Assembly (NCBI GenBank): GCA_028692105.1
Contig: JAQUYC010000001.1
Coordinates: forward strand, 124,001 to 188,000
Length of the DNA: 64,000 nucleotides
Origin: Eubacteriales bacterium
Lineage (GTDB): Bacteria; Bacillota; Clostridia; Peptostreptococcales; Anaerovoracaceae
Reading direction: 5' to 3'
Shown: in pieces, positions 44,765 through 53,889 of the stretch
Layout of the letters: the number at the start of each line of letters is the position of its first letter
How positions within the stretch are numbered: position 1 is the first letter of the stretch
Translations under genes and position numbers: made by a program
Notes under the pieces: model-generated
Databases searched by the model: none
Seen by the model: the letters and a program-made list of their open reading frames with translations, nothing else
Told to the model about the DNA's origin: nothing

Positions 44765-46240
44765 ATGGCCTTAGTCAAAGTAGACGAAAGAGGCGACGGT
44801 GAACTTCAAAGAGGTCTTAAAACAAGGCATATGAATATGATCGCTATTGGCGGTGCCATCGGAACCGGCCTTTTTGTAGCACTTGGAGGCTCCATGAGCG
44901 AAGCAGGACCCGGCGGTGCCTTGCTGGCTTATGGGGTAATTGGTATTATGGTTTATTTCTTAATGCAGAGCTTGGGGGAAATGGCAACGTATATGCCTAT
45001 ATCCGGCGCATTTGAAACCTATGCGACAAAATTTGTTGACCCCGCTTTAGGATTCGCCCTTGGCTGGAATTACTGGTACAACTGGGCTATCACTTTAGCC
45101 GCCGAATTGGTAGCAGGAGCAATTGTTATTAAATTCTGGCTTCCGGATACCAGTGCAGTTATGTGGAGTGCCATATTTTTGTCTATATTATTTGGATTAA
45201 ACTACTTTTCTGTTAAGATGTACGGTGAAAGCGAGTTTTGGTTTGCAGGAATCAAAGTTGTTGCGATTATCGTATTCCTGATAGTTGGAGTAATGATGAT
45301 CGTTGGCATTATCGGCGGCCATAATGTCGGATTTGATAACTGGACTATTGAGAATGCTCCATTTGCAGGCGGAATTATTGCAATAGTCAACATATTTATG
45401 ATTGCCGGGTTCTCATTCCAAGGGACAGAACTTGTTGGTGTCGCAGCGGGCGAAACAGATAATCCAGAAAGGAATGTTCCAAAGGCTATCCGAACAGTAT
45501 TTTGGCGTATCCTTATTTTCTACATCGGAGCTATTATTGTTGTTGGATTTATTCTTCCTTACAATGATCCGAATCTGCTGAATACCGGAATTGAAAACGT
45601 TGCCGTAAGCCCATTCACATTGATTTTTGAACGCGCAGGAATTGCTTTTGCAGCTTCTCTTATGAATGCTGTTATTCTAACCTCTGTACTTTCCTGTGGC
45701 AATTCCGGCCTATATGCCGCAACTCGTATGCTTTATGCTATGTCTAAAGAAGGCAAGGCACCAAAACTATTTTCCAGGGTTAATAAAAGAGGGGTGCCGG
45801 TTAACGCACTGATTCTTACAACTGCCGTTGGCATGGCTGCATTCTTGACTTCCCCCGGCGGGGACAGTCCTGTATATTTATGGCTTGTTAATGCCTCCGG
45901 ACTGGCAGGCTTTATTGCCTGGCTGGGTATTGCAATCAGCCACTATAAATTCAGGAAGGCATTTCTTGCACAGGGACATAGCCTTAGTGAGCTAAAGTTT
46001 AAAGCGAAGCTTTACCCATTCGGACCAATCTTTGCAATGATTTTATGCCTCATTGTTATCGTTGGACAAGGTACATTTGCATTCTCCGGCGGCAACATCG
46101 ACTGGCTTGGCGTTCTGGTTGCCTATATTGGCATACCTCTATTCCTGCTCCTTTATTTTGGATATAAGATCATAAAGAAGACTAAGAGCGTAAAACCTGA
46201 GGAAGCTGATCTGTCCAAGGGGTTTGCGAAGATCGACTAA
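44765..46240 (+). CDS. lysP: Amino acid permease, LysP-like (APC superfamily)
   Basis: 491 residues with twelve transmembrane helices. The match to E. coli LysP by eye is dense and runs the whole length: LKTRHMNMIAIGGAIGTGLF, GALLAYGVIGIMVYFLMQSLGE, GFALGWNYWYNWAIT, IVGFSFQGTELVGVAAGE-like segments and YIGIPLFLLLYFGYK. It is a proton-coupled importer of lysine or a related cationic amino acid in the cytoplasmic membrane. Specificity was judged by similarity only. The ATG has a gggaggtg site. It is monocistronic with a terminator. Confidence 0.9.
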   Translation: MALVKVDERGDGELQRGLKTRHMNMIAIGGAIGTGLFVALGGSMSEAGPGGALLAYGVIGIMVYFLMQSLGEMATYMPISGAFETYATKFVDPALGFALGWNYWYNWAITLAAELVAGAIVIKFWLPDTSAVMWSAIFLSILFGLNYFSVKMYGESEFWFAGIKVVAIIVFLIVGVMMIVGIIGGHNVGFDNWTIENAPFAGGIIAIVNIFMIAGFSFQGTELVGVAAGETDNPERNVPKAIRTVFWRILIFYIGAIIVVGFILPYNDPNLLNTGIENVAVSPFTLIFERAGIAFAASLMNAVILTSVLSCGNSGLYAATRMLYAMSKEGKAPKLFSRVNKRGVPVNALILTTAVGMAAFLTSPGGDSPVYLWLVNASGLAGFIAWLGIAISHYKFRKAFLAQGHSLSELKFKAKLYPFGPIFAMILCLIVIVGQGTFAFSGGNIDWLGVLVAYIGIPLFLLLYFGYKIIKKTKSVKPEEADLSKGFAKID

Positions 46241-46302
46241 TAACAAGCGATCTTTACCCATCCAATTGTTGGTTTGATCAAGGCTTTAAGCCTTTTCTGC
46301 CG

Positions 46303-46331
46303 GCCGGCGTTTTAAGAGACGCCGGCTTTTT
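46303..46331 (+). terminator. Terminator of the lysP-like gene
   Basis: GCCGGCG and CGCCGGC form a 7-bp GC stem with a 10-base loop, followed by ttttta. A second small hairpin (AAGGCTT/AAGCCTT) precedes it at 46281-46295. Confidence 0.85.
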
Positions 46332-46388
46332 ACTATACTTACTTAATTCCTTCGCTTCGCTCTGCCTTGGCGAGTCTTACTGTTTGCT

Positions 46389-47288
46389 TTATATTGCTGC
46401 CGGCCTTTTTACTTTTCCGGCCATTACAGTTAAATCTACAGTGATGGCCTTTATATCGATTTGGTGTAGATCTAAATCACGATTGTCAGTTTTTCCCCAG
46501 GTCAATGGTGTCATTTTTATTAAATCAGGTAATAGGTCTTCATCAATACTGTATTGATAGCTGATATTTTGAGCCTGCAGTAACTTTAATCTTTTAGAAA
46601 AATGATCGATTACATTTTGGTTTGAGTAACTTCTATTATTAATAACTAATTTTCTTAACTCCTGCAAATAAAATTCTCCGGGAATTACTTTTATGATTAT
46701 TCCATCATCTGATAATATTCTTTCAAACTCCGGGTAGTTGGCAGGCGATAGAATATTTAATATTATATCGATGCTTTTGTTTTTTAAGGGAAGTCTTGTT
46801 AAATCGGAAACTGTCCAGATCACATCATTACAGGCAGTTGCGGCAATACTAATCCCTTCTTTTGATATATCGGCACCTATAAGATTAGCTTTTAATTCCC
46901 CCTTTATCTTCTCATATAAATTGCACAGATGTGATCCTTCCCCACATCCGGCATCGAGTACTGTAACTTCTTTTATTCCGGAGGCTGAGTCTGAATATCC
47001 TTGAATGATTTGTTTAAGTGATTCTATAATTGGTTCATAAAACCCTCGACTGCAGATCGCATGTCTGGATTCGAATAATTCCCTTGAATAAACTTCTTTA
47101 TTAGAAGAAGTTAACAAGTTTACATATCCCTTTTTTGAGATATCAAAACTATGATTTGAACTGCATACCAAACTGTAGGAGTCATTTAGATGCATCCCAT
47201 CGCCGCATACAGGACATTTAAAAATATTATGGCTATTTCTGATTAGTTCTGCTGCTCTATCTTTCTTTTTTTCCTTCTTTAAACTCAT
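46389..47288 (-). CDS. 23S rRNA (guanine-N1)-methyltransferase RlmA/TlrB family
   Basis: 299 residues. An N-terminal zinc finger, CPVC with a later CSSNHSFD (Cys and His ligands), is followed by KKGYVNLL and the SAM-binding VLDAGCGEGSHL. This combination is specific to RlmA(I/II), which methylate G745 or G748 in helix 35 of 23S rRNA; TlrB members give resistance to tylosin. Which base is modified here cannot be read. The ATG is 163 codons upstream of the binding-loop end. It is divergent from the LysM-deacetylase gene. Confidence 0.9.
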   Translation of the reverse strand: MSLKKEKKKDRAAELIRNSHNIFKCPVCGDGMHLNDSYSLVCSSNHSFDISKKGYVNLLTSSNKEVYSRELFESRHAICSRGFYEPIIESLKQIIQGYSDSASGIKEVTVLDAGCGEGSHLCNLYEKIKGELKANLIGADISKEGISIAATACNDVIWTVSDLTRLPLKNKSIDIILNILSPANYPEFERILSDDGIIIKVIPGEFYLQELRKLVINNRSYSNQNVIDHFSKRLKLLQAQNISYQYSIDEDLLPDLIKMTPLTWGKTDNRDLDLHQIDIKAITVDLTVMAGKVKRPAAI

Positions 47289-47482
47289 CTGATGAACTCA
47301 CCTCGTTCGTCTTTTCTAAGATACTATCAATAAGATGTACTTTTTTACTCACCCCTGAATATAGTATTATACTACAGAATTTCACAAAGTCAGAAATTTG
47401 GGCAATATCAGTATAAATCCTGCTAAACAAAACTCTACGTGTTTTAAGCAAAAGTCTAATAGGAAAAAGAGGAGAGATGGCA

Positions 47483-48586
47483 ATGCCGCAGTTAATCTAT
47501 ACCGTACAGCCTGGAGATACTCTATATGAAATAGCCCGCCTATATGGCAGCACCATAAATGAAATTGCAGATGTCAATAATATCACCAACCCTAATATTA
47601 TTTACCCCGGCTCAGTTATTTTAATACCTGTTAAAGAAGAAGATATTGAAACCCCGCCGGGAAGCTTAATATATACAGTACAACCCGGGGATACCCTATA
47701 TATCATATCCCTTCTGTTTGGAGTAAGTACTCAGAGTATTTTAGCATTAAATAACATAAATAATCCATCGTTAATTTATCCGGGCTTAAAAATAGTCATG
47801 CCCAAAGAAGCTGTAAATCCATTTCAGCCGATTGAACCCGGCTTAGTTAGATATACTGTGTTGCCAGGGGATACTGTCTATAAAATAGCAAGAAGGTTTG
47901 GAACAACCGTTATATCCATACTCAATGCAAATCCAGGTTTAGATCCGTATGGTTTAATGCCCGGAATGATAATTAATATCACTATTCCGGAGAATGCAAC
48001 TGCAATATATAAAGGAAGCCCGAAAAATATGATTGCGCTTACGTTTGATGCAACATATGGAGATAACCAGACATATAAACTGCTTCAAATATTAAAAGAT
48101 TACAATATAAAAGCAACTTTTTTCCTTTCGGGAATTTGGATGCTGAATTACCCTCAACTTGTAAGAGCAATCGCATCAGAAGGGCATGAGATTGGGAACC
48201 ACAGCTACACACATCCGCATATGACACAAATGTCATTAGCAGAAGTAAATAATCAGATTATGCGGACAGATGCATTGATAAGAAATATTACGGGTTTAAG
48301 TCCGTATTTATTCAGACCTCCTTATGGAGAATATAATCAAGCGATTCTCAATAACTTGTCTTCTTTGGGATACATTACAATTCTGTGGACGATTGACTCG
48401 TTAGACTGGAAAGCACCGGGAACCGATCAAATAATCTCGCGCGTAGCCAACAACATTGAGCCCGGTGCTATTGTTTTATTGCACCAATCTGCAGCTCAGA
48501 CTGCAGAAGCACTGCGCGAAATAATATCCCGGTTAAAGGATATGGGCTATGACTTTGGAACAGTTACACAAGTTATAGACCCCTGA
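47483..48586 (+). CDS. Triple-LysM polysaccharide deacetylase, probable spore/cell-wall protein
   Basis: 367 residues from the second ATG (47483), which is 8 bases from gaggag; the first ATG is only 2 bases away. Three LysM domains (about 4-50, 63-108, 120-168), each opening with YTVxPGDT, lead into a NodB-type deacetylase domain (about 180-367). The metal site shows TFDATYGD (Asp present, the second Asp of the usual FDDG replaced by Ala), HSYTHPH as the His pair, and RPPYGEYN. There is no signal peptide; LysM begins at residue 4. That pattern is known from spore proteins made in the mother cell and placed on the cortex, such as SafA. It is convergent with GH18-SLH with a 3-base gap. Confidence 0.9.
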   Translation: MPQLIYTVQPGDTLYEIARLYGSTINEIADVNNITNPNIIYPGSVILIPVKEEDIETPPGSLIYTVQPGDTLYIISLLFGVSTQSILALNNINNPSLIYPGLKIVMPKEAVNPFQPIEPGLVRYTVLPGDTVYKIARRFGTTVISILNANPGLDPYGLMPGMIINITIPENATAIYKGSPKNMIALTFDATYGDNQTYKLLQILKDYNIKATFFLSGIWMLNYPQLVRAIASEGHEIGNHSYTHPHMTQMSLAEVNNQIMRTDALIRNITGLSPYLFRPPYGEYNQAILNNLSSLGYITILWTIDSLDWKAPGTDQIISRVANNIEPGAIVLLHQSAAQTAEALREIISRLKDMGYDFGTVTQVIDP

Positions 48587-48589
48587 AGG

Positions 48590-50215
48590 CTATTGTTCTA
48601 TAAATTTGGAAACCTTGTCTGTCAAAACGGTCATCTCTGCTCGTGCAAGAGCTTGGGTCGGTTTAAACGAACCATCATCAAATCCCGAAATAATGCCGTA
48701 TTGTTTCAGGGTAACGATAGCTCGATATGACCAAGGATTACTTTTTACGGTTACGTCCGAAAAATCTTGATTGCTATTAACTTCCGGTTCAGGTTCCGTT
48801 CTTTGTTTTAGTATGTTATCTATAATGACCGCCATCTGTTCCCTGGTTACTGATTCTTCCGGTTCGAAAAGATTGTCACCAACACCGTTGATGATCCCGT
48901 TACGCCTGGCGGTGTCAATATCTGCCTGTGCCCAATGCCCCACAGTATCATCAAAGCTATTAATTCGATCCGCGTAAGCCTCATATTTTAGCAGCCGAAC
49001 CATTATGACAGCGACTTGCGCTCTGGTAAGAGGTTCGTCAGGCTTAAAAGTATTTTCTGACATGCCTGTTATTAAATCGCTCTGAAATGCTGATAATATG
49101 TAATCTGCTGCCCAATGCCCTTCAGCATCATTAAAATAGCACCCGTTAAGCCAAAGCTTATAGTAGTCCCAAGTACTTTCGGATTCATCTCCAAGGCTCC
49201 AGCTACCGGTGCCTTTAATATCAAATTGCTGTACTAATTCAAGTTTGTGCTTAATCGATTCCTCATTCTCGAACCAAATGGTGTATGTCCCGTTTGTAAG
49301 TGTATTGCCATAAACGCTTGGTTTTAGGTCTTTTTTACCTATAGTGATAACTGCATATGGTGTTTTGCTTTTATCATCAAATGATACCACGCCCTTATAA
49401 TTTTTAATTAGTTCTTCTATTTGTTTGATGCTTATCCCATACCCTTGAAAATCATCAGAATTATTCTTCCATATTCTGCCATAAAATGGTATGCCAAGCA
49501 CTATTTTATCCTTTGGTACCTCTTTTAATGCATATTCAATGGACTTTCTAGAAAAAGACAGGCTTGATACGGGACCCGGTTTACTGTTTTGGTAATGTTC
49601 GTCGTATGACATAAGCATCAAATAGTCGCTGTATTTGGAAAGTCCATTATAGTCGTATGAGCCATGCCAGCCTGTTGTGAATCCATATGGATTAGCAGCT
49701 GCTGCTACAGCAATAGTTTTGCCTGTCGGAAGTGCCTCCCTGAGTAAACGTACAAAATCCGTATAGAGCTCACGCTCCTTTTCTGTAACATTTTCAATAT
49801 CTACGTTAATCCCGTCCAAGTCATATGTATTTATTACATCAGCAAGATCAGATACTAATTTTTTTCTGTTATTTAATGCTGCTTGTCCAGCTGATCTGTC
49901 CCAGTGATTGCTTATGAAAGGAACCACTCGTACTCCGCGTTTATGCATGTCATCGATAAATTTTTCATTCAACGCAGGAGTGATAGATAAATTTCCGCTT
50001 TTATCAATATTAAAATAATTGGGGGCTATTTCGTTAAGAGTATTTTTTGTATTATCGACATGATCGGTATAAGATGAGGAATCACCGAAATAGGCGTAAG
50101 ACATGTTGAATTTGCTCTCTGACTGCTGTTTTCCATCAGCCTCGGGACTGAAAAAAACCAAAAACATCATTAGGCAGATAGTTATTATTAAAATTCTTTT
50201 GCCGGCCGCTTTCAA
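48590..50215 (-). CDS. Secreted GH18 glycosidase with three SLH domains
   Basis: 541 residues. A signal peptide (about 1-28) precedes a GH18 TIM barrel (about 38-345) with the catalytic DGINVDIEN (DxxxDxE) and late WSLGDES. Three C-terminal SLH domains (about 355-540) with FxDxxxHWA and ITGxxxxxFxPxxxxTRAQ features anchor it to the secondary cell-wall polymer. The barrel resembles the YaaH/SleL spore cortex glucosaminidases more than chitinases, so peptidoglycan is the likely substrate. The start is TTG with a gaggt site. It follows ogt and is convergent with the LysM-deacetylase, another wall enzyme. Confidence 0.92.
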   Translation of the reverse strand: MKAAGKRILIITICLMMFLVFFSPEADGKQQSESKFNMSYAYFGDSSSYTDHVDNTKNTLNEIAPNYFNIDKSGNLSITPALNEKFIDDMHKRGVRVVPFISNHWDRSAGQAALNNRKKLVSDLADVINTYDLDGINVDIENVTEKERELYTDFVRLLREALPTGKTIAVAAAANPYGFTTGWHGSYDYNGLSKYSDYLMLMSYDEHYQNSKPGPVSSLSFSRKSIEYALKEVPKDKIVLGIPFYGRIWKNNSDDFQGYGISIKQIEELIKNYKGVVSFDDKSKTPYAVITIGKKDLKPSVYGNTLTNGTYTIWFENEESIKHKLELVQQFDIKGTGSWSLGDESESTWDYYKLWLNGCYFNDAEGHWAADYILSAFQSDLITGMSENTFKPDEPLTRAQVAVIMVRLLKYEAYADRINSFDDTVGHWAQADIDTARRNGIINGVGDNLFEPEESVTREQMAVIIDNILKQRTEPEPEVNSNQDFSDVTVKSNPWSYRAIVTLKQYGIISGFDDGSFKPTQALARAEMTVLTDKVSKFIEQ

Positions 50216-50288
50216 TTACCTCATACCCCCTTTTCCTAATACTTTAGTCTATAAGTATTAGTTGAGGCAATAAGTAAATACTGGCAAT

Positions 50289-50837
50289 TCATGGTGCAGT
50301 ACTTTTTTTAGGCACAAAGAATTCTTCCTTTAAAGCATCTTCATGGGTAAGCAGCTTAATTTTTTTATCAATACCGCCGGCATATCCTGTCAGGTTTCCA
50401 TTCGCCCCCACAACACGATGGCATGGTATGATTATGGAAATGGGGTTGTGTCCGACGGCACCTCCGACTGCTTGTGACGACATTCGGTTCAAGCCCTTCT
50501 GCTTGGCAATCTTCGCGGCAATCGCACCATAGGTTGTTGTCTCCCCATAAGGGATTTCACAGAGTATCTGCCATACTGCATGAGCAAATTCACTGCCGGC
50601 AGGTGCAAGCATCAACTCATCAATAGACGGTTTTTCACCTGCGAAATATTTGTCAAGCCACTGCCTTGTCCGTCGCAGAATTCCGTACTCGTCCGATTCC
50701 TCAATCTCTTCCTTCAAGGATCCAAGATAATATTTTTGTCCTTCTATCCAAAGGCCAATCAAAGCATCGTCCCTTGCTGCCAATAATATGCTGCCAACCG
50801 GAGAATCATAATATGTTGTATATATTATCACAATCAC
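50289..50837 (-). CDS. ogt: Methylated-DNA--protein-cysteine methyltransferase
   Basis: 182 residues. The acceptor Cys is in IIIPCHRVVG, preceded by PYGETTTYGAIA (DNA-binding helix and Tyr) and AVGGAVGHNP. It takes the methyl group from O6-methylguanine in a suicide reaction. It follows the MBL hydrolase gene by 49 bases and precedes GH18-SLH by 73. The C-terminus ends in a short charged tail. Confidence 0.96.
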   Translation of the reverse strand: MIVIIYTTYYDSPVGSILLAARDDALIGLWIEGQKYYLGSLKEEIEESDEYGILRRTRQWLDKYFAGEKPSIDELMLAPAGSEFAHAVWQILCEIPYGETTTYGAIAAKIAKQKGLNRMSSQAVGGAVGHNPISIIIPCHRVVGANGNLTGYAGGIDKKIKLLTHEDALKEEFFVPKKSTAP

Positions 50838-50886
50838 CCTTCATATATATTTTCACGCTGTACATAATTCAAAATGGCGGTGTGGT

Positions 50887-51711
50887 TTAAATCGTTATTT
50901 CACTGCCCGCCGATAGATAATTAATACTGTCACCCATAGCTGATTTCAGTCTTTTATAGGGTTCTATACCTGTGCAATGACAGGTATAACACAATGTTTT
51001 TGTATTCATCAGATAGTTGCTGATTCTATCTATCGTATCAAAGTTCTCATTTCCGCCGGATGCGCGGCTATTAAGATGAAATCCGCCTATAACATAATCC
51101 GGCATTCGCCCTTTTAGCTCATGAAAATGTTCAAGTATATTTATGATTCCATTATGTGCGCAGCCGGTTACTAATAGAATCTTCCCATCTTCCTCTATAA
51201 CAAGACTTTGTTCATGAGTAAAGCTATCGTTAATCATTTGCCCGTTATGCTCTGTGACCAACCCGCTGTTTGATGTTGGCCGAGGCTCTTTTTGTGTTAT
51301 GTTTGAGAATAGCCTAACGCCCTCACAGATAGAATAATCATCTGAAGTAAATACAATCTGTCTATGCTGCTTTAAGTCTTCATCCAAGCTGATAGGTTCT
51401 ATCCTGCCGTTTGAATATAATGCATAATGCTTTTCAAATGCCTGTTTGCGGAGATATACTATTGCTTTGTCATTTTCCTGCAAAAATACCTTTAGTCCTC
51501 CGCCATGGTCGTAATGTCCGTGTGAAATAACGAGAAAGTCAACATCAGAAATATTTACTCCAAGCTTTCCGGCATTTTGAAGAAATAATCCGCTTGCACC
51601 CACATCAAACAATATTTTATGCTTATTTGTTTCTATATACAAGCTAAGGCCATGCTCGCTGCCATAGCATTCCGAAATAGATGTGTTTTCTGCTAATGTT
51701 TTGACAATCAT
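50887..51711 (-). CDS. MBL-fold metallohydrolase
   Basis: 274 residues. The metal-binding SHGHYDHGGGL is the HxHxDH motif, and later ligands lie in VTGCAHNGIINIL and GGFHL. The layout matches the group related to the archaeal dihydropterin-aminobenzene phosphate synthase (MptA/COG1237-like) enzymes. The active role in bacteria is undefined. A TCHCTG segment near the C-terminus holds two Cys and a His that may add a metal site. The ATG lies at the head of a minus-strand run with ogt. Confidence 0.88.
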   Translation of the reverse strand: MIVKTLAENTSISECYGSEHGLSLYIETNKHKILFDVGASGLFLQNAGKLGVNISDVDFLVISHGHYDHGGGLKVFLQENDKAIVYLRKQAFEKHYALYSNGRIEPISLDEDLKQHRQIVFTSDDYSICEGVRLFSNITQKEPRPTSNSGLVTEHNGQMINDSFTHEQSLVIEEDGKILLVTGCAHNGIINILEHFHELKGRMPDYVIGGFHLNSRASGGNENFDTIDRISNYLMNTKTLCYTCHCTGIEPYKRLKSAMGDSINYLSAGSEITI

Positions 51712-51845
51712 CTTAGCTAATCCTTTCTTAACAAACCATCTTCACTCTTCACTCCCTGCACATTGCAAATTTCAGGGTTCATATCCGTGCCCTAATATCT
51801 TTTTTAATAATACACTATCTGCTAAAATATTTCTACAAATATACA

Positions 51846-51895
51846 AAAGAGGCTTAGTCCCGGCATAATATTAAAAGCCTGAACTCAACCTCTTT
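51846..51895 (-). terminator. Probable terminator of the acetate transporter gene
   Basis: Two overlapping stems are possible: AAAGAGG/CCTCTTT and AGGCTT/AAGCCT. On the minus strand the inner stem ends with CTTTTGTAT. It lies 36 bases beyond the transporter stop. Confidence 0.5.
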
Positions 51896-51931
51896 ATTTT
51901 GTCATTTCCTAAAAAGATAGATTTTGTTAAA

Positions 51932-52495
51932 CTATAGCGGCAAAATCGTTTTCTTGTAATCGTTATTGATAACCTGTGCAAGGCTTGTATAAATAGCTGA
52001 AAGTCCACATACTATACCTACCCAGCCGCCTATTTTCGTAATTAGATGAATTCCGGTAAAATCTCCAATCGCTAAAAGAAAGAATAATATAGCCAATGTT
52101 AAGAACACAAGCTGTAATGAACGATTATGTTTTAGAGTTGATACATACATCAATAAGGTAAAGATCCCCCAGAACAGAAGATAGAATCCCATGCTTATGG
52201 GATCCGCTGCTGCAATTCCTTCAAATGGATTAATCCATATTATGATTAATGACCACCAGAAGAAGCCATAAGCTGTGAATGCAGTTGCCCCAAATACGTT
52301 ATTCTTTTTAAATTCCATGATACCGGCCACTATCTGTGCCGCTCCGCCAAGAGCGAAACCCATTGCTACAATTACAATTGATAGCGGTATAATGTTTGCG
52401 TTATGTAAGTTCAATAACACTGTTGTCATTCCAAACCCTAAAAGCCCTAACGGCGATGGATTTGCTATGGTACATTGATTAATTCCCTTTTCCAT
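51932..52495 (-). CDS. Acetate/succinate transporter of the AceTr (SatP/YaaH) family
   Basis: 187 residues with six helices. The family signature NPSPLGLLGFGMTT opens helix 1; GGAAQIVAGIMEFKKNNVFGATAFTAYGFFW follows. These small hexameric channels pass acetate or succinate. In an acetogenic or acetate-producing anaerobe this could serve export or uptake. The gene is divergent from the EamA gene. Confidence 0.94.
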   Translation of the reverse strand: MEKGINQCTIANPSPLGLLGFGMTTVLLNLHNANIIPLSIVIVAMGFALGGAAQIVAGIMEFKKNNVFGATAFTAYGFFWWSLIIIWINPFEGIAAADPISMGFYLLFWGIFTLLMYVSTLKHNRSLQLVFLTLAILFFLLAIGDFTGIHLITKIGGWVGIVCGLSAIYTSLAQVINNDYKKTILPL

Positions 52496-52718
52496 TTTGT
52501 CCTCCTAGTATTTTATCAAACCAATTAATAATATATCATAGAATTGTCATCCTTTCAACAAGTATTATTTTATCACGGCAAAATTGGCAATCCATTTTTT
52601 ATAAATATGCAATTTTTTATTATAAAAATACTTCAATCCGTTCACGTATGTTCATTTAACAGCAACTATAGAGTATAATGAAGTTTACTGGCATAAAGGT
52701 ATTCAGGGAGGTAATTTA

Positions 52719-53615
52719 ATGAAAATAGATTTAGCTAATGATAAGGTGAAAGGCTTCATATGCGTCATGATAACCTGTCTGGCTTATGGTCTCATGCCGG
52801 CAATAACGCAGCTTTCATATAAAGAAGGACTAACAGTAAGCACGATGTTGGTGGGGAGGCTGACATTAGGAGCTGCTATGATATGGCTAATAGTGATTAT
52901 TAAGAAACTTGACTTCCGAGTTGACAAGAAACATTTTGGCTTCTTTTTATTGATCGGTTGTGCCTCCGTTGTTCAGATGGTAGCCATGAGCGAAAGCTAT
53001 CGTTTCCTGCCTGGAGCAATCGTATCATTGCTTATGTTTTTATACGTAAGTGTGGTTGTGGTCATTGAGATTGCCATTGGGCGAGAAAAATTCAATAAAG
53101 TAAGAGTCATATGCCTGATGTTCTCCATCGTAGGGTTAATACTGGTCATATGGACACCGGGGGAAGGTTTTAAGCTTAGCTGGATCGGAATAATCCTGGC
53201 TATTGTTGCAGCATTTTTTTATGGTCTCTACGCGATCGGTTTAGGAGAAAAGCGTACCAGGGCACTGGACTCGGAAATAGTGATAGGCTATGCACTTATT
53301 CCGCCCATAATTATTAACGTGTGCCGGTGTATAGCACTAAGGGAGCCTCTCCTTCCGCAAACTGGTATGCAAGCCTTATACATTTTCCTACTTGCCTTCA
53401 TCTGCATGTATGTTGCTGCGGTGTTTTTTGCCAAAGGGATCAAATATATCGGGGCAAGCAATGCAGCTATTTTTAATACCATGGAACCGGTAGTGGCATA
53501 CTTTGCCGGAATCCTTCTGATGAACGATAAGATATCTGCCAACGCTATCCTCGGCGGTACACTGATACTGGGTGCGATCATATACTTGAATCTTTCATCA
53601 AGGCAACAAGAATAA
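52719..53615 (+). CDS. EamA/DMT-family transporter, second copy
   Basis: 298 residues with ten helices in two EamA repeats; the second repeat is marked by SNAAIFNTMEPVVAYFAGILLMNDK. A gggaggt site precedes the ATG. It is not close in sequence to the EamA protein at 8608. Substrate unknown. Its 3' end abuts a nitroreductase remnant on the opposite strand. Confidence 0.9.
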   Translation: MKIDLANDKVKGFICVMITCLAYGLMPAITQLSYKEGLTVSTMLVGRLTLGAAMIWLIVIIKKLDFRVDKKHFGFFLLIGCASVVQMVAMSESYRFLPGAIVSLLMFLYVSVVVVIEIAIGREKFNKVRVICLMFSIVGLILVIWTPGEGFKLSWIGIILAIVAAFFYGLYAIGLGEKRTRALDSEIVIGYALIPPIIINVCRCIALREPLLPQTGMQALYIFLLAFICMYVAAVFFAKGIKYIGASNAAIFNTMEPVVAYFAGILLMNDKISANAILGGTLILGAIIYLNLSSRQQE

Positions 53616-53639
53616 TCCAAAACTTCTTTGCCATAAGAT

Positions 53640-53728
53640 TGCCAATCCCATACTATATGCTCTTCAACCTTCTGGTTTTTAAAGCTTCGGCAGCTTCGTC
53701 TTCCTAAAATAGCCGCGATACAATCCAT
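53640..53728 (-). pseudogene. 5' remnant of a nitroreductase-family gene
   Basis: A full ribosome site (aaaaggagatgg) and ATG at 53728 start a frame whose first 25 codons read MDCIAAILGRRSCRSFKNQK and then VEEHI. This is the N-terminus of nitroreductases (typical: xExIxxRRSxRxFxxxxV). After that the match ends and the frame runs antisense into the EamA gene. No FMN-binding core remains. It is a deletion remnant whose start signals are still intact. Confidence 0.6.
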
Positions 53729-53889
53729 AATACCATCTCCTTTTAAGAATTCAGCTGTAATATTTTATTCTATTTTTCAATTACTATATCACTCTAAATA
53801 CTGATAAAAAAGATAGGCTAATTATTTTATGAAATATTTTCTATAATTTTGCACAATATATAAGTATTAATATAAGGAAGGAAGATAAT

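Noticed and set aside
53288..53615. Antisense open frame of the nitroreductase remnant inside the EamA gene
   Set aside because: After the first 25 codons it shows no nitroreductase features and simply mirrors the EamA coding strand.
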